Below are positions 30,845-42,754 of a stretch of DNA of 64,000 nt, piece after piece. Every line of letters starts with the position of its first letter. The first letter of the stretch is position 1. This DNA is from Pollenia angustigena. Its lineage: Eukaryota > Arthropoda > Insecta > Diptera > Polleniidae. The stretch is taken from the NCBI GenBank assembly GCA_930367215.1, contig OV884058.1, positions 197,488,208-197,552,207 on the forward strand. Reading direction: 5' to 3'. The notes below the pieces were generated by a model that was not told the origin of the DNA, made no database searches, and saw only the letters and a list, made by a program, of their open reading frames with translations. Position numbers and translations under genes: made by a program.

Positions 30845-31799
30845 TTATGTTATTACAAGAATTTATTGTTTGTGATTTATTAACACTTGAAGTTTTCATT
30901 GAAAACGGCGGTAAGCATTAAAAAATTTGTTTGTATAAATGCACAATTGAAGAGCGCAAGTTTACGAGGCATAATTGTTGGGCAAATTTAAGCAGATTGT
31001 GTAAATTAATTCTCATACAATTTTTGACAGTTCATTTACGAGGGCGTAAGAATGCACAGTTTGCACACATTATGAGACTTATAAACGATATCATGAGGAC
31101 CCTTATTATTTTTAACTGATTGTTTAATTCAAAGTTTTGAAATAATCAGCATTTAATATTTGTTTTTAAAAATTTCTTAAAAAAAAATATTTAATTCTAG
31201 TGCTTTCAAATTAAGCCTCATACTTTTTTAACTGAACGTTTTATTTCATTTCCATTTTCAATTTTAAGGTGTTGTTTCTTACAAAATAATTAAATTAAAG
31301 TGCAACATTTTAAATTTTTTCGCCCAAATTTGTATTCAAATATGTCGCATACAAAAAAAAATGATATCGCAAAAAATTTAAATTCAAATTCAAAAGCATA
31401 AAATGTTTTATTTTCCCCCATTTTTCCAACATAATTTAGTAACATTGTGTTTTTTTTTTTTTTGTTTTTTGAGAATAATTTAATTTTTCACAATATGATC
31501 TGATTTCAGTGAAAAGAATTAAAAAAAGTCAATCATTTATGAAAGTTTTTGTTTGTTACCGAGTTTCAATTTGCATTTAAATCTACTGTTTGTTTTATTT
31601 TTATGGGAAAATGACTAGAAAAAACAAATGTGATTGTTGGTTGTAAAATGTTGCAATATGACAGATTTCTAAGAGAATAATTTTTTAAAGGAATTCATGT
31701 TTGAAATTTCTGTGAAAGAACGAAAAATGAGGATAGCGGTTTATTAAGAGTTTACCACTAAGGGCTAAAAAATCAGAGCAAGTTAAATTCTCTTTTTGG
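30845..31799. other. AT-rich, no gene recognised
   Basis: Low-complexity A/T with a 23-base-scale T run near 31450. Short frames only. Confidence 0.45.
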
Positions 31800-32455
31800 T
31801 TTAAAACGTGTTTAAACCAACAAATCTATAAATCACTAAACATATAAACCATCTTTAAACGAATAAAATTGGGCGTTTAAACTACACTGAAAGAAAAATG
31901 CTTCATATATTTAATGAATCATTTTCATAAAAAAATTTCCTTGGGTAAATGAAAACTTTCATTGTCTAAATAGAATTTGATAGTTTTAATGAAGTATTTT
32001 CGTTAAAATCGCTTCATTGGATTTCGTAATTACGTTAAAAATTTTCATTGGATATATGAAAACTTAAGTTTGTCCAAGTTAAACAAAAAATTTTAATTGG
32101 GAACATAAAAAAACAATATACAAACATAACTATATTCATAAATTAATACAAAATTATAGTTTCCTTAAAAAAATGTTTAATTGTTAATCAAAAAATGTAA
32201 GATTTAATAATTTCATACATCAAATGTTACATGTATGCCATATTGAAAGTATTCATCCAATGAATAATGTTCATAGATCAAATGTAATGTTTCATTAAAT
32301 CCTTTTAATGCAATTTTGTTATTTTTTTAACAACATATAATACATGGTACACTGATTTATAGTTGTTGAGTTTAAACTACATATAAATTCTAGTTTAGTT
32401 CAACTAAACCAGCGTTTAAGCCATCAGTGATTTATTAGCCATAAGTCTGGGTTCA
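31800..32455 (-). repeat. unclassified dispersed repeat, copy 2 (split)
   Basis: GGGCGTTTAAACTAC on one side and CTAAACCAGCGTTTAAGCC on the other are reverse complements of 6545-6780. About 465 bp (31885-32350), starting ACTGAAAGAAAAATGCTTCA and ending near GGTACACTG, lies between them and is probably an insertion with short CACTG-type ends. Confidence 0.5.
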
Positions 32456-32582
32456 CACTACGAAAGTTTTCTTTCAGCAAGACTGAATTTATTGGTGAAA
32501 GAGGAAGAGGACATGTTCATTTCTTCTCCCATCTCTCCAATAAACTCAGACTTTCTCGGACTTTTATAGTGTGTACACAGAC
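32445..32582. mobile_element. 138-bp PIF/Harbinger-like MITE
   Basis: Ends GTCTGGGTTCACACTACGAA and, reversed, GTCTGTGTACACACTATAAA. The flanks are TAA and TTA. The ends resemble the longer GTCTGTG family but the interior differs. Confidence 0.6.
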
Positions 32583-32748
32583 TTATATAACTATATATAA
32601 AGAAAGGCTTTTCGGAAAGCCAATCGATTGTCTTACTGAAGTTTTACAATTTAGTTTGTGTTGAAGTGTAACTTTTCTCTGAAATCTGAAAATAACTTAA
32701 GATGGAAGCAAAATGTTCCATTTTGACATTTTCGTGGAGCTTCATTTT

Positions 32749-33016
32749 CACAGAAAAAAATGTTACACCTGTAATGCTTAGTAATCAAAAATAAAATCAG
32801 TTTTAATTAAAAATTTAATCAAGTGAATTAAACGTTTAATTGATATTATTAATTTGTTTACTGGTGCAAATTAATATTGACAATTAATCGTTTATTACAC
32901 TTGATGAAAATTTTAATTCACTTGATTAAACGCTTAATTCACTTGATTAATATTTTTTTTAAAACTGATTTTATTTTTGATTAATGCCTTTACTGGTGCA
33001 AAATTTGTTTTCTGTG
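32749..33016. mobile_element. MITE, CACAGAAAA-ended family, copy 2
   Basis: Begins CACAGAAAAAAATG and ends TTTTCTGTG. Inner phrases AATCAAGTGAATTAAACG and GATTAATGCC align with 5228-5488. Confidence 0.6.
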
Positions 33017-33251
33017 TTAGCACGTCATCAAAACAAACTGCTTACTTTTTCCTACTGACATTTCCTCAAATGTGTGGCAAAGTAAATGATGCAGTTTGTA
33101 GAACAAAATACAGTATGGCGCATAAGTAACGTAATGATTAATTTAATGAATAACTTGTTTCTTTTTGATTTTATTTAACGTGGGCATTTATTAAAATTTA
33201 GGTTTTAGTTTGGAAATCCGTATGTTCACTTTATATTTTCAAGATAATCTG

Positions 33252-33362
33252 CCGTATTCATAAAAATATCTTTAATTAAATAAAGGTTTACAAAACAAAT
33301 TTAATATGAAAATGTTTTCTAAAAAACGTTTGTTAAATTTAATAATCGTTTATGAATACGGG
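33252..33362. mobile_element. 111-bp MITE ended by CCGTATTCATAAA
   Basis: CCGTATTCATAAA is inverted as TTTATGAATACGG, with AATTTAATA-like tracts pairing inside. Borders are approximate. Confidence 0.55.
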
Positions 33363-33420
33363 GGAGTATCTTTAAAATGGTGGCAATTATTTGCTTTGAC
33401 CTGTCGTGTTTTTATTCTAG

Positions 33421-33533
33421 AGCATTTCAAGCTGTTGGATGATTATTGGCCAACGATATGAGCCAACGTAGCCCTTGCCGTAAATCTAAAGAAAAAAATC
33501 GGCAGCCGTTAAACCGGCAAAACGCGGTGGCAG
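33421..33533 (+). other. candidate host exon
   Basis: A pyrimidine tract ending TTTTTATTCTAG precedes this block, and GTGGCAG/GTAAAATC follows it, so acceptor and donor frame a 113-base exon. From ATG 33458 it reads MSQRSPCRKSKEKNRQPLNR, and the frame stays open past the donor to 33760, where it turns into an AT-driven hydrophobic tail. The block is GC-richer than its surroundings and not visibly part of a repeat. I do not recognise the protein; a chance frame is quite possible. Confidence 0.25.
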
Positions 33534-33779
33534 GTAAAATCAGAAAAACGAGATTGTATTCAATCCCCCAAAAAGAGCCGTGGTTGAACAATCTGTTTGA
33601 GCTGTGGCTCTATCTTGTTGGAATCATTATTCGGGATTGTTTTCTATCCCGAGCCTTAAAAAATGTTCAATTATTGCCCGGTATTGAATTCTCTCTCATT
33701 TTATTATTTTTAATATTTTATTTTCTTTTGATTTTCATTTTCTGTTTACAAAATGTATGAAATTTAATGAAAGTTTGGT

Positions 33780-35050
33780 AGCATCGTTGGAAGAATGAGT
33801 GTAAATATGCAGGGGCATAAGAAAAACCTTCTCAAATAAAATAGAATTAATTTCACGACGTCTTTCTACGACAAATTTGTATGTCAAATTGTATGAAAAA
33901 ATTATTTGCATCTGCATTAATCATTTCACTATTTTATGCACCTGTGAATTGTGTGTAGAATTATCATCATGCCATTTTCATAATAGACACACACATACAC
34001 TACTTGTTGCACAGGACATTTTAAATAAAAAAATAACACATCCAAAGGCGTATGAAGCACTGAAAAGCAGGATTTAAATTAGCCATCAATATGACCTTCA
34101 ATTATTTGAAAATTTCATCCAACAAAAGCAGCATTACTGGCCTCAATTTTAGAAGGAAAGGAAATGTTTGATAAGTAAAGAACAGTATTGAGTGAGAACA
34201 AGCTAAATCTTATATCTTATTATTGAAAGATGGATCCATATGCCGGGAGTATAGACATTTGTATGAGCACTTTGTAAAATAATATGAAGGTGGATTTCAC
34301 TGGTTTTTAAAACCAAACAAATCTTATGCATAGAGAAAATATGAGCTCAATTCTATCAACCTGGCTTATTTTGTATATACCCTATCGTAGCAAGCCCCTT
34401 TATCCGGGAGGACACTAAATAACATTATTAAATATTCTTTTGCCTGCACATTAGGGCTAAAACTTTTTCACACTTTTTGCGAATATGAAAAACGGCATAG
34501 TATAGTCCAGTAGAACATTAAAAGTTATTAAAAAAAAATATGATAATTTTATTCGGATTGTTAAAAAAGTTAACGCAGGGATCGGGTTGATGTTTGAAAA
34601 CAACCATTTTTATCTCACAGAAATTTTAAAAAATATACAGCTGATATTTGTGTATATTCCGTTACGTAGCACTTAAATGCTATTTTGGAATTTATCCACT
34701 GCTTCAGATTTAAAAATTTTCCTACGGTTTACAATAAATAGCGGTTCAAAATTTCTTGGAAGGTTTTAGAAATTTGTTTCCCTGCGTGAAGTTTTTTTTC
34801 GCAAAATGACGAGAGACAGGTGTTCTCATTACTAAAACATTCGTTACCAATCCGTGGTACTATGCCCAAAATTTGGTTATGGCCCTACTGTAAATTAGGT
34901 ATGGATAAGTGCACGACTTTTTGATTTCGATACGCTAGAACCCCCGATTTTGTGAATTTTGTAAAAAAAAACGCATGAGCCAAAAAATTAGGGGGGATGG
35001 GGGTAAATGGCTCCTCATCGGGGTCAAAGTTAGGGGAAAACGATACAAAA
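33780..35050. other. no gene recognised
   Basis: Mixed AT-rich sequence with short frames. GC-richer patches near 34985-35040 adjoin the inverted repeat and may belong to it. Confidence 0.4.
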
Positions 35051-35605
35051 GCCAAAAAAAAGCTTCACAACTGTCCCTGAGTAGCTCATAGAGGAATAAA
35101 ATGTAAGCCTGACTACCACTTATATTCCCCCCCTCCCCTACATTTTGAATTCACATACTAACCCCCTATCTGTGCTCCTTAAGGGGGCTCCCATACTAAA
35201 AATTGTTTTTTTATAAAATTACCCGCCACCGCCCTAACTAGCCCCAGAGTGGCCCTAGAGGAGTCAAATATATGACGGACCTCCAATATTTTTGCTACTC
35301 GAGCATTTTTTCAGAACATTTCTAGTCTCCATCTTTAATCATTAGGGTGGTCCCCATACAAAAATTACGAAAATGGCGGAGTTGCACAGCATATGTTCGC
35401 AAAGCTCAAAACCGCTTTAGCTTATTGAAAAAACTAAAAAAAACCGAAATCCCGCAATAAAATTTCCTTTAAAAAAGAAAATTTCGAAATTTTTGGTTTT
35501 TTAAAAATTCATAAAAAAAATTTTCCAGACGTATAAAAAACGAAATAACAAACAAAACAAGCCATAAATGATTAAAATCCGTTAGCAACTTTTGATTTGA
35601 TTCAC
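35051..35605. repeat. left arm of a large inverted repeat
   Basis: From GCCAAAAAA/AGCTTCACAACTGTCCCTGA to GTTAGCAACTTTTGATTTGA the sequence is mirrored at 37862-38474. Landmarks: AAGGGGGCTCCCATACTAAA, CACCGCCCTAACTAGCCCCA and ATCATTAGGGTGGT. Confidence 0.8.
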
Positions 35606-35969
35606 AAAAGTCGAAATAGTCAAATACAGTAGACACTCGCTTATATGATCAAATTCAGACAGGGCCCGTTCACTAAATGGAAAAGTTCACATAATCGAGA
35701 CAATATAAAATAATTATTTCAAGTCATTTTTAATATGTGTACATACATAACCTATATTAAGTTTTTACTTTTATTTGTTAATAATAAATGTACATGAAAG
35801 TAGTCGGTTATATTTTTTTGCTTTAAGGGATTTCTGTAATGCCTTGTCCCTGCATTTTCACAATGCCAAATATCGTTATCAGATATATTATTTTCAGTCC
35901 AAGCAATAAATTTACAAACACCGGTCATCTTATAAATGTTCCTTTGCATTCGTATATGGGCATTTCCTG

Positions 35970-36360
35970 GGGTCACGAACGTACGTTCGTACGCTTTTGA
36001 TGTACAAATAATATAGAAAACAAAACTTTTCCTAGCATATTTATTGCGATTCGATAGCGTTTGGGTAGCTCTATGTTTAGTACAAAAGATGGAATTCATC
36101 GTGTTTAAGTTTTCATAATAAGAGTTATAAACGGTTGGTCACGAACGTACGCAATATAGAAGTCAACTTCGGCTGACAGTAGTGAAATGTAAAAATCTGC
36201 GTAATGAAACGGAATTTTCAAAAGTGATTAATTTATTTTAAAAGTGCGTTAATGTAGGTCTCCATCCAGTATTTACAAAATAAAATATCTCTCTTGGTTT
36301 TTGTTTAATTGGGTTAAGTACCGGTCGCGAACGTACGGATCGCGAACGTACGATTTTTCC
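35970..36360. repeat. cluster of CGAACGTACG motifs
   Basis: (T)CACGAACGTACG or (T)CGCGAACGTACG occurs near 35975, 36140, 36327 and 36340. The first is extended to a palindrome, GAACGTACGTTC. GC-rich palindromes of this kind stand out in AT-rich DNA and may mark the ends of a further nested element. Confidence 0.5.
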
Positions 36361-36778
36361 ATATGTTTTTTTATTATTATCACCATGCATTTTCCAATAA
36401 ATATTTCAAATTTCCTTAACAGAAAAACTAAATACTCCTTTTACAATTGATTGTAATGGAGAGATTATGAAGAAAGAGTGTAAACATAACATATTTCTTG
36501 CATGTAAAATAAGTATATAAAAATGTCTTTAGAAGTAGAAAATAGAGGATATTATAAAATTTTCCAATTTGCAGCCCAATTTCCTCAAGTAAAATTGCTC
36601 AGATATGCTAGGAAACCATTCTTTTATAAGAACATAGACTTTTTTTTCTAATAATAAACAATAAAAGGCGATGATAATCAACATTTTATTTTTTTCATCC
36701 TGGTAGACCATTCTGGGGAAATGTACATACATATACACATTTACTAGCTTATTTCGGGGAAGAACAGATTTCTAATAA

Positions 36779-37360
36779 AGGGTGTTTTTTTATAGAGTGA
36801 CGCAAGTTTAAATCACAATAAAACAAGGAAATATATTTTTAACATCAATGAAACGGGTTTTATTGGAAAAAAATTTTATGAAATTTAAAAATGATTTCTG
36901 CCATGTTGCCGCCACGGCTGACGTGTAGAAGGCGCCAATTTTCAACAACTTTTCGCATTCTGACCATCATCGTATTTGAAGACATGTGGGCCAATGACTC
37001 CGCCAGCCCATAAAGCGCACCAAACATTAATATTTGCGGATGTAATGGTATTTCGACAAAAGCTTATGGATTCTACTCACTCCAAATGCGACAAATCTGC
37101 TTATTTACGTACCCATTCAACCAAAAATGGGCTTCATCGGAATATAAAATTTTGAGTGGAAATTCAAAATCAATATCAATTTGTGCTTCATCCCATTCGC
37201 CGAAGTATTTTGATTAAATATTTCAACAATTTGCGCGTTGCTTAATTCATAATAAGCCATAAGTCGATTCTTAATGAAATTTCAAAGCAAACTTAACAAA
37301 AAGCAAATATCAGCTGTTAAATGGGTGCTCAAATAAAGCAGTGATGCCAACTCAAAGTTG
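36779..37360 (-). pseudogene. mariner-like transposase relic
   Basis: Minus-strand text: MAYYELSNAQIVEIFNQN at the start, then (after frameshifts) FPLKILYSDEAHFWLNGYVN, IHKLLSKYHY-type debris and a residual GLAESLAHMSS. The SDEAHFWLNGYV phrase carries the first catalytic Asp of this mariner group. The later catalytic domain is deleted and the reading jumps to the C-terminal end, so it is an internally deleted derivative. One end reads AAGGGTGTTTTTTTATAGAG. Confidence 0.75.
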
Positions 37361-37861
37361 TGATACTCTAAAAAAACTCAGATTACAACAAAAAGTTTTT
37401 ATGTGACTATTTGTTACATGATTTATAAGCAATTCATAATGATTAAAAAAAAAATCAACGGTTGCAAGTTATTCACATAATAGAGATAGGTTGTGTTCAC
37501 TCCTTAGAAACTCATGTGTAAAAATTTTGTTGTTCACTATTCTGGATGTTCATTTAACTGGGTATTCATATAACCGAGCGTCTACTGTAGTATGGAATAG
37601 GAATTTAGCACATTTGAACGAAACCTTGTAAAATAATTTTTTGAATCCCAAAAAAAAATTTGAATCGAAAAATGTTATTTAATCTAAGAATTTCAACGCA
37701 ATATTTGTATTGAAGCCCCCTAAAAAGTGGAGGTAAGGGATAAGTACGTTAAGGAAAAAACCATTTGAGGTCGGGCATACATTTTATCTTACAAAAGGCG
37801 ACGCCTGGGCATTTATGAAACTTTTTTTCAATATATTTATAAATTAAATTTTTCGACTTTA

Positions 37862-38474
37862 GTGAATAAAATCAAAAGTTGCTAACAGATTTTAATCATT
37901 TATGGCTTGTTTTTAATTTCGTTTTTTATACGTCTGGAAAAAATTTTTCATGACTTTTTAAAAACCAAAAATTTCGAAATTTTAATAAAAAAATAGTTTT
38001 GTTTACCAAAAAAAAAAATATTGTTTCAAAAACGACTGTGCATATTTGAAAAAAAATTACTTTTCTTAAAGGAAATTTTATTGCGGAATTTCGGTTTTTT
38101 TTTAGTTTTTCAATAAGCTAAAGCGTTTTTGAGTTTTGCGTGCATATGTTGTGCCACTCCGCCATTTTCGAAATTTGTGTATGGGTACCACCCTAATGAT
38201 TAAAGATGGAGACTAGGTATGTTCTGAAAAAATGTTCGGGAAGTAAAACTATTGGAGCTCTTATTTGACTCCTCTAGGGCTACTTTGGGGCTAGTTAGGG
38301 CGGTGGCAGGTAATTTTATAAAACACAATATTTAGTATGGGAGCCCCCTTATGGAGCACAAATACGAAGTTAGCTTGTTAATAAAAAATGTAGCGGGGAA
38401 ATATTAGTGGGAGCCAGTCTAACATTTTACCCCTCTAGGAGCGACTCAGGGACAGTTGTGAAGCTTTTTTGGCT
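37862..38474. repeat. right arm of the large inverted repeat
   Basis: Reverse-complement counterpart of 35051-35605, somewhat diverged and with small indels. With the pogo insertion removed, the arms flank only a few hundred bases, giving a foldback-like unit. Confidence 0.8.
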
Positions 38475-38599
38475 AAAAAGTACTTTGCTGTTTTTCTAAG
38501 CCTCAGTTATCTAAAAACAAAATTTGCTTAAGGAAAAAGTAATCAAATAAAGTCGATTAATTATAAGAAGACTTTAAAAAGTAACAGCCGTATTTATAA

Positions 38600-39640
38600 A
38601 AGAATCTTAATTCAGGGGCCTAATACTGGCAGTCGTGATCGAGTACTTTTTCGATTCGAAAGCAATTTTATTTCTAATACTTTCAGTCGATACTGAACGA
38701 ATCGAAATTATTTGTTCAGTGTTGTAAAACTCAGGAAGGATAGAAAAATACTTAGAGGATTGAATCTTACCTCTTTGATTGTTGAATATTAAGAGGGATC
38801 CCCCTTTTGGTGGTAACGTGGTGCATGGCCGATAATCAGGAAAATGGTCATGCCTGGTTCCGTATGGAACCAAAAGGTGGCCTACATCAAAATACACAGT
38901 ACAGTTCTTGGGGAAGAATCCACCCTTGCATAACTGCCAATTGATTAGATCAAGCGACAAAATGAAACATATATATAAATCTTTCCCTTATATAAATGAA
39001 ATGAATTTGTGAATTATTAAATGAACTCTGTATTGGTACTGTCGCTTATCATAGAGAAGCCGTTTGCGGATATCAGAAGAAAAGTATTTCTTTCCTACAG
39101 TAGAATCGTTGCCATGGAGTCCTTCGGGACTAAGAAATGGTAGTGGCTTGATGGGCATAGCCGGATTAGGTCTGTCGTGTTGATATCTTCACTCGGACAT
39201 TGAAAATCTATGGGAGCACTATGGCTGATGCAGGTCACAAGGATGCCAGAACATCTGAAATGACAGGGCTCTTGAAGTTTTCGGATATCATTAGTCTGAA
39301 GTGTTTACCTAAGCACTCTTGCAAATTGTTATTTTAGGTGCCACGGGAAGTCATATAGCCCCCGGAGCTCACAACCCGGATGACTATATGGTGAGGACTC
39401 TGCATGCAGGTTACACGGCTGCTGGTGCTTGATCTTAGGATCGTTGTGACTCTCTTTTTGAAACTGCTTGGATCACCCTACGCAGTGGAGATCTAGATAG
39501 CTCCAACTCCTAATCAAGGGGAGGTTTTAAGATTCTGGTCTTAAACCCAAACTGCATCCTGTGTATGATTGAATGCTCCTACATACACAGGGCCACTTGG
39601 TAAATGTATATGAATCACCATGTTGTTAGATCCACCGTAA
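38600..39640. repeat. GC-elevated block, unclassified
   Basis: Composition is richer in GC than both sides (for example CCACGGGAAGTCATATAGCC and GGAGCTCACAACCCGG). A minus frame of 117 codons (38607-38960) shows no known domain. The texture resembles non-coding ends of non-LTR elements, as at 14460-14780. No function is assigned. Confidence 0.3.
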
Positions 39641-39649
39641 GATTGAACT

Positions 39650-41900
39650 TTAAAGAGGTACTCACGTAAAATCTAAACCATTTGCACCACTGCGGTGCCT
39701 GCCAGCCAATAGTCAAACATCAATCTTTAACCAATTTAAAAAGTTTTCGATCACAACTGCCGGAATTAGTCGCGAGGATTTGTTAAATATTTTAATAAAA
39801 ATATGCCCTTTAAAAAAAAATCATTTTACTCAAAACACCTTGAAAGTTTTTTTAAGCCGAAAAGAAGTTTCTTTTAAAGTAATTATAGCTTTTCAGAAAC
39901 AGGAAGTGTCTTTCTATATTTTTTTACAAAAAGTATCTTTATATAGAAATAAAACTTTTTTCACAAAAGTAAAGTTTTTTTAACAAAACGTCCCTTTTTT
40001 AAAAAAACATCTGTAACAAAATAGATTATTTAATGAAAACAATTTCTTAAACCGTTTTTAGCAAAATGTCAACGATTTTAGAAGACAGTTCTGTTAAGAA
40101 GGGTACCTTTTCAGTTAAACCTTCCTTCAGAAAACGTATTTTATTAAACAATTCTTTTGGTACCTTTTTAACAAAAGAATTGTCCTTTTTACTAAAACGT
40201 CTTTTTAAAATAATCCCACTTTTCGTAATAACTTTTCTTTAAAGAAGAAATGAAATTTTTTGATAAAAAGTAAATTTTTTTTTACAAAGGCCTTTTTTTC
40301 TCTTAAAAATATCAAATTTTTTAGGCAATAGTACATTTGCTGCCAAAAAAAATACCTTTATTAAGAAAAAAGTACCGCTAGGGGGTAAAAAAATAAATTT
40401 TCAATCGAAAAGTTTTTTTTAGAAAAAAAGTTTTTAACAATAGAACTTTTGTTTCAAATAGCATAACATTTTAAAACAATTTTTATTTAAAAAAAAAAGT
40501 ACCATTCTAGCAAAAAACTCCTTTTTATCAAGAGTAGCAAAAGCTCTACTTCCAAAGACATTTTTAAAGTTCCACTAACCACTTGCCTTTTTCAAAAACA
40601 TTAAACTTTAGCAAATTTTCCTTTGCGGGTGTAAAATTTAAACAAATACATCTCGTTAAACATTAAATGCATACACATTTAAATAAGTACATATGGAAAT
40701 AATACCTTTTTATCCCTTTTTAATTCTTTTACTTTATTTTACCAACTACACACATACAGTATAGTTAAGTGTTCACCAGCTAACAACTAGAACAACCCAG
40801 CAACCGCATAAAAGCAACACAAGGAATTTATTTTTGGGGTGTGTTCTAAGAGCAGAGCAATTTACCATTGAAGCATGACCAAAAGACGTGGTCTATCTTT
40901 TGGATAAATACCAAACAATTGTTCTCAAATTACCTCTAGTCATATGAAATTACAGTTTTGTGACGACTTTGTATTTTTTTCAGTTTCATTTTCAACGTTT
41001 TTTGTTACAAAAATTGTCAAACACCATTAATCGAACACTAAAATCACCCATTTAAGGAAGTACTTCCTTGTAAGAGTAGATAATTGAAGCAGGAAGAGAC
41101 AGATAATTATTTTAATGATTCAGGAGTGGGTTGTAATTTGTGAGGAAGTTTTGTAGTTAATGATTTAGATCTTTGCTAAATATCTGGTAGTTTAAAAATA
41201 AATCTTTAACAAACATATTTTTTTATTTTTTTTTGTTTAATCTGTATAAAAAAAATAACTTTAAAGGCTAACCTTCGTATTCATAATTATTATTTTTATT
41301 ATTAATATTTATTTAATGCAAATTAAATTTACAGAAAATGTATAAAAAAAGGACTGGCTGCCAAGGCCTTCGCCTTTAATAAATTGAGATTTTAAGTATT
41401 TACATAGATAAACTGTTATTAAATTAAACAAACTTTTATTAAAGCTGTTATGATACTTGCTATTTTTTGTATTTTTTCTATATTGGAGAACAGTGCAAAT
41501 ATATTTGCATAGGAAAACTGACTAAGTGTAAAGAGTATGATTATATCATAAAAAATCTTGAAATGTCAAACAAATATACATGTGTTATCGATAAATAATC
41601 TAAGACTGTCAAAAAAAATATAAAATTGTTTAACTTAAAATTGACATTTCCAGATTAATTGTTAGCACTGTTTCCAATTTTTTTAGTTTTTGATCGGTTT
41701 GACGGTTTTTAACTTTTTTTTTGCGATTTTTAGCTTTTATGACGGTTTTTGTGGGGAAAAAACGTGGGCAGTATTGTTTGTTTTGTTTACATTTTATCAA
41801 ATTGTATTTCTTGTTCTTTCTCGCATTTGTTGTTTCATTCAGTCAATCCTAAAAAAATCCAATACAAAAATAGCAAGTATCATAACACCTTAAGGAACAT
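39650..41900. other. low-complexity A/T, no gene recognised
   Basis: Runs of A and T with recurrent AAAAGTTTTTT-like debris (39780-40530), then ordinary AT-rich DNA. A short segment 39685-39708 (CACCACTGCGGTGCCTGCCA) recurs at 63072-63094. Confidence 0.45.
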
Positions 41901-41921
41901 TTTCAGATAAAATTACTTTTA

Positions 41922-42056
41922 GTTAGTGATCCAAAATCAAACTGATTACTTCTTTACTTTTAGTTCAGTTTGATTTTGGATCAAACTGATTACTTCTTTA
42001 CTTTTAGTACAGTTTGATTTTGGATCAAACTGATTACTTCTTTACTTTTAGTTCAG
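41922..42056 (+). repeat. 44-bp tandem repeat, about three units
   Basis: CAGTTTGATTTTGGATCAAA recurs at 41966 and 42010, 44 bp apart. Each unit contains the inverted pair CAGTTTGAT / ATCAAACTG and a TTCTTTACTTTTAGT tail. Confidence 0.85.
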
Positions 42057-42754
42057 TATTATACAGTTTTAGTTCAATTCGAGTAAAGCTCACCTTCAGT
42101 TCTAGTCCTGGTTCAGTTCTAGTTTAGTTCCAGTTCAGACGCAATAAAAAATGGAGCTTCCAACGAAGCAAGTTTGTAAGGTAAATATTTCGCTTACCAT
42201 ACCGCTTACGGAAGCCATGAATTTTATATGGCGTAGTGCCGGGATACTATTGATATTTATCGATAGTTCAGATTCCACTATCGATATTACTATCGACTGA
42301 ATGTTTGTTCTTGTGCAGGAAAACTTTAACAAGCTTTTATCAGGCTACAGTTCGTTGTTTTTATAACTTTATTGAACGTATGAGACGTATGTATGTACGC
42401 ACGTTATTTAAGATGACAGTTTTTGAAAAATTGATAAGTAGCTTTCTGCAGAAACCGAAGTAGCAGGGACTATTAGATATTTTATTGCAACTTTAGATAA
42501 TTTTCTAAATGAATTTTGATTCTCAACCCAAAAGGTAATCAATCTAGCGGACTTGTCCTCTAGATTGCATTGGATTTGCATTTTTTACAACTTTACAAAA
42601 ATATTTGACATTTCAGTCCCTACGTAAACATGTTAAAATTTCCACTTAAATGCCTTTTATTAGCAGTAAAATATCACAGCTAAGCAATCCATATCATCTG
42701 CCATTCTTGTTGCTTATATTCATTGCTGTAATGAAAAAAACTGTGTGTGTATAG

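Larger units (their letters stand above)
35627..37587. mobile_element. pogo-like DNA transposon (non-coding or decayed), 1.96 kb
   Basis: The ends CAGTAGACACTCGCTTATAT and, reversed, CAGTAGACGCTCGGTTATAT are inverted and bounded by TA on both sides. CAGTAGA..CTCG.TTAT termini and a TA target fit pogo/Tigger-type elements. No pogo transposase is readable. A mariner relic (36779-37360) sits inside, and a minus frame at 35752-36099 has no recognisable domain. Confidence 0.7.

Noticed and set aside
35752..36099. 115-codon minus frame as pogo transposase
   Set aside because: No DDE or helix-turn-helix motif can be read, and it crosses the CGAACGTACG cluster.
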